A model generated the notes under the pieces. That model worked only from the letters and a program-made list of their open reading frames with translations, made no database searches and had not been told where the DNA came from. The position numbers and the translations under genes are program-made. This document shows positions 62,648 to 64,000 of a stretch of DNA of 64,000 bases, piece after piece. Source of the stretch: Zhongshania aquimaris (lineage in GTDB: Bacteria; Pseudomonadota; Gammaproteobacteria; Pseudomonadales; Spongiibacteraceae). The stretch lies in the NCBI RefSeq assembly GCF_019312595.1, contig NZ_JAHWDQ010000001.1:1350788-1414787 (forward strand), read 5' to 3'. Within the stretch, counting starts at the first letter, position 1. Each line of letters opens with the position of its first letter.

Positions 62648-63505
62648 TTAATCTTCTTCATTCGCTTCGCGGATTCGCTCGCGACGCTCGGCCTCTTCTT
62701 CCATAACCGCCTTAATTTCCAGTAGCACGGCATCCACGTCTGCCGCTTCACCACTATCTTCAAACTCGCCACTGAGTGGGGTATCTTCGTTTAATTCGCC
62801 GTCCTCATACAACGCCCACATCTCGTCAGCATAACGCGTCGCTAACAATTCAGGAGCATACTGACCGTAGTATTCGGTCATATTATTGATATCGCGACCC
62901 AACATACTTCGGGCGTTATTATTGCCCGCGGCGTCGACCGCTTGCGGCAGATCAATGATGACCGGGCCGTATTCATCGACTAAGACATTAAATTCTGACA
63001 AGTCACCGTGAACCAGGCCGGCAACCAACATCAGTTTCACGTAATGCATCACAAGGGCATGGTCTTCGATTGCCTGTTCAGCCGACATCGACACATCGTT
63101 CAAGCGCGGCGCAACGCCACCCTCTTCATCGGTAACCAACTCCATCAGCAATACGCCATCGAAACAGCCATAGGGTGTTGGCACCCGCACGCCGGCCTTA
63201 GCTAGTCGATACAGCGCGTCTACCTCGGCGTTATGCCACGCATCTTCCTGTTGCTTGCGACCAAACTTCGAGCCTTTTTCCATCGCGCGTGCGCGGCGAC
63301 TATTGCGCACTTTGCGGCCTTCTTGGTACAAAACGGCCTGCTTAAAGCTACGTTGTGCCGCTTCTTTATACACCTTTGCGCAGCGAATTTCGTCGCCACA
63401 GCGCACCACATACACAGAGGCTTCCTTACCACTCATCAATGGCCGAAGTACTTCATCCACTATGCCATCTTCAATCAGCGGTTGTATGCGTTTAGGGGTT
63501 TTCAT
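62648..63505 (-). CDS. RIO1-type serine kinase-like protein
   Basis: About 285 residues. ATP-binding region GKEASVYVVRCGDEIRCAKVYKEA with Lys, the RIO catalytic loop GLVHGDLSEFNVLVD (Asp and Asn) and metal motif VIIDLPQAVD. It ends in a long acidic tail (EEEAERRERIREANEED). Bacterial RIO kinases have no established substrate. A start at 63547 is possible, but the ATG at 63505 has AAGGACAT upstream. Confidence 0.92.
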   Translation of the reverse strand: MKTPKRIQPLIEDGIVDEVLRPLMSGKEASVYVVRCGDEIRCAKVYKEAAQRSFKQAVLYQEGRKVRNSRRARAMEKGSKFGRKQQEDAWHNAEVDALYRLAKAGVRVPTPYGCFDGVLLMELVTDEEGGVAPRLNDVSMSAEQAIEDHALVMHYVKLMLVAGLVHGDLSEFNVLVDEYGPVIIDLPQAVDAAGNNNARSMLGRDINNMTEYYGQYAPELLATRYADEMWALYEDGELNEDTPLSGEFEDSGEAADVDAVLLEIKAVMEEEAERRERIREANEED

Positions 63506-63664
63506 TATGTCCTTCACGTTATTCCGGCACAGACCGGAGAATTCCACACGATATTAATAAAGCCAATGTCATTGTAAAGCGTTGCCTATCTTTAGGCGAC
63601 CACCCCGCACAAAACCTACGTCAAAGTTGACACCTGACTGAGCAATACCGAATCTTAGCGTATT

Positions 63665-64000
63665 CTAATTAGATTTTTTGACATACGCGCTAATTATCAC
63701 AATTCGCGTACCATTAACTCGGCCTTCGATATGTTCGGGATTATTCGTCAAAGAGATGCCGCGCACCGCGGTGCCGCGCTTAGCGACGAAGCTCGTGCCT
63801 TTGACGTCCAAATCCTTGATCAATACCACCGTGTCGCCGGCCATTAACTGAACGCCATTGCTGTCCAAAGTGGGCTCGACATCGTCTACGGCCGCTGGAT
63901 TCAGGGCATCGGCCCAAGCTTGGGTTTCTTCATCTAAATATACAGTATCCAGCAGATCCTGCGCCCAAGGCTCGCTTGCGAGACGCTTGAGCAAACGGTA
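63665..64000 (-). CDS. PhnA-family protein, 5' end cut by the window
   Basis: 111 codons remain, ending VIISAYVKKSN. The C-terminal PhnA domain (DSNGVQLMAGDTVVLIKDLDVKGTSFVAKRGTAVRGI) is complete, preceded by LLKRLASEPWAQDLLDTVYLDEETQAWADAL. In longer relatives that stretch follows an N-terminal zinc ribbon. The frame stays open through the right edge (reading YRLLKRL), so the zinc-ribbon part should lie outside. The name comes from E. coli phnA, but a phosphonate role is not established. Confidence 0.85.
   Translation of the reverse strand, partial: YRLLKRLASEPWAQDLLDTVYLDEETQAWADALNPAAVDDVEPTLDSNGVQLMAGDTVVLIKDLDVKGTSFVAKRGTAVRGISLTNNPEHIEGRVNGTRIVIISAYVKKSN

Overview
The window looks like a chromosomal segment of a free-living, probably marine gammaproteobacterium of the Cellvibrionales/Spongiibacteraceae type. 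This is an inference from the rpsF-rpsR-membrane protein-rplI-dnaB gene order, a RegB/RegA (RoxSR)-type redox system, a HopJ-family protein, several TonB-dependent receptors with the EEVxVTAQK plug start, and moderate G+C. No rRNA, CRISPR array, prophage or intact transposase gene was found.

Layout. 1-8020 is a conserved core: tatC, dnaB, the ribosomal operon rpsF-rpsR-membrane protein-rplI, the rnr-rlmB pair and a tRNA-Leu(CAG). From just behind that tRNA to about 24.6 kb lies an accessory catabolic block. It holds a DUF3604 protein, a 273-bp MITE-like element, an alkylsulfatase-type metallo-beta-lactamase lipoprotein, a PQQ-type beta-propeller and a TonB-dependent receptor facing a divergent TetR regulator. 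Next comes a decayed stretch with a truncated HipB-like gene. The block ends with a second TonB receptor plus a kinase-like phosphotransferase, divergent from a second TetR plus an SDR dehydrogenase. Both divergent TetR intergenic regions show promoter/operator architecture that can be read directly.

24.6-29.2 kb is a three-gene operon: a periplasmic phosphate-binding-like protein, a porin-like barrel and a membrane GGDEF/EAL protein whose cyclase signature is degenerate while its EAL residues are intact. 29.8-33.7 kb has a SelD-N-terminal-type flavoprotein, a PepSY membrane protein and the RegBA redox two-component pair, with an inverted repeat resembling a RegA box. 33.7-44.4 kb has a large calcium-motif lipoprotein, argG, a polyamine ABC transporter (potABCD type), a ComEA-like helix-hairpin-helix protein, pyrC and rnt.

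44.5-47.5 kb is an oxidative-stress and iron group (sodB, peroxiredoxin, bfd with a Fur-like box, bfr) followed by a HopJ-family gene. 47.6-53.6 kb contains a His/Asn-rich secreted protein, a MotA/MotB-type stator pair, a hydrolase-transglutaminase operon, a 68-residue secreted protein that carries a TonB-box-like segment, and an NTF2-like protein. 53.6-56.7 kb is a glutathione-dependent formaldehyde detoxification unit (LysR regulator, frmA, frmB). 56.7-61.7 kb has a strictosidine synthase-like protein, an AraC regulator and a third TonB receptor. The window ends with a protein carrying four MshEN-like motifs and a membrane segment, a RIO-type kinase and a PhnA-family gene cut by the right edge.

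The most interesting candidates are the phosphate-binding-like/porin/EAL operon, the MshEN-like membrane protein, the stand-alone TonB-box-like small protein, the two TetR-controlled TonB uptake clusters with legible operators, and the multi-hairpin MITE.
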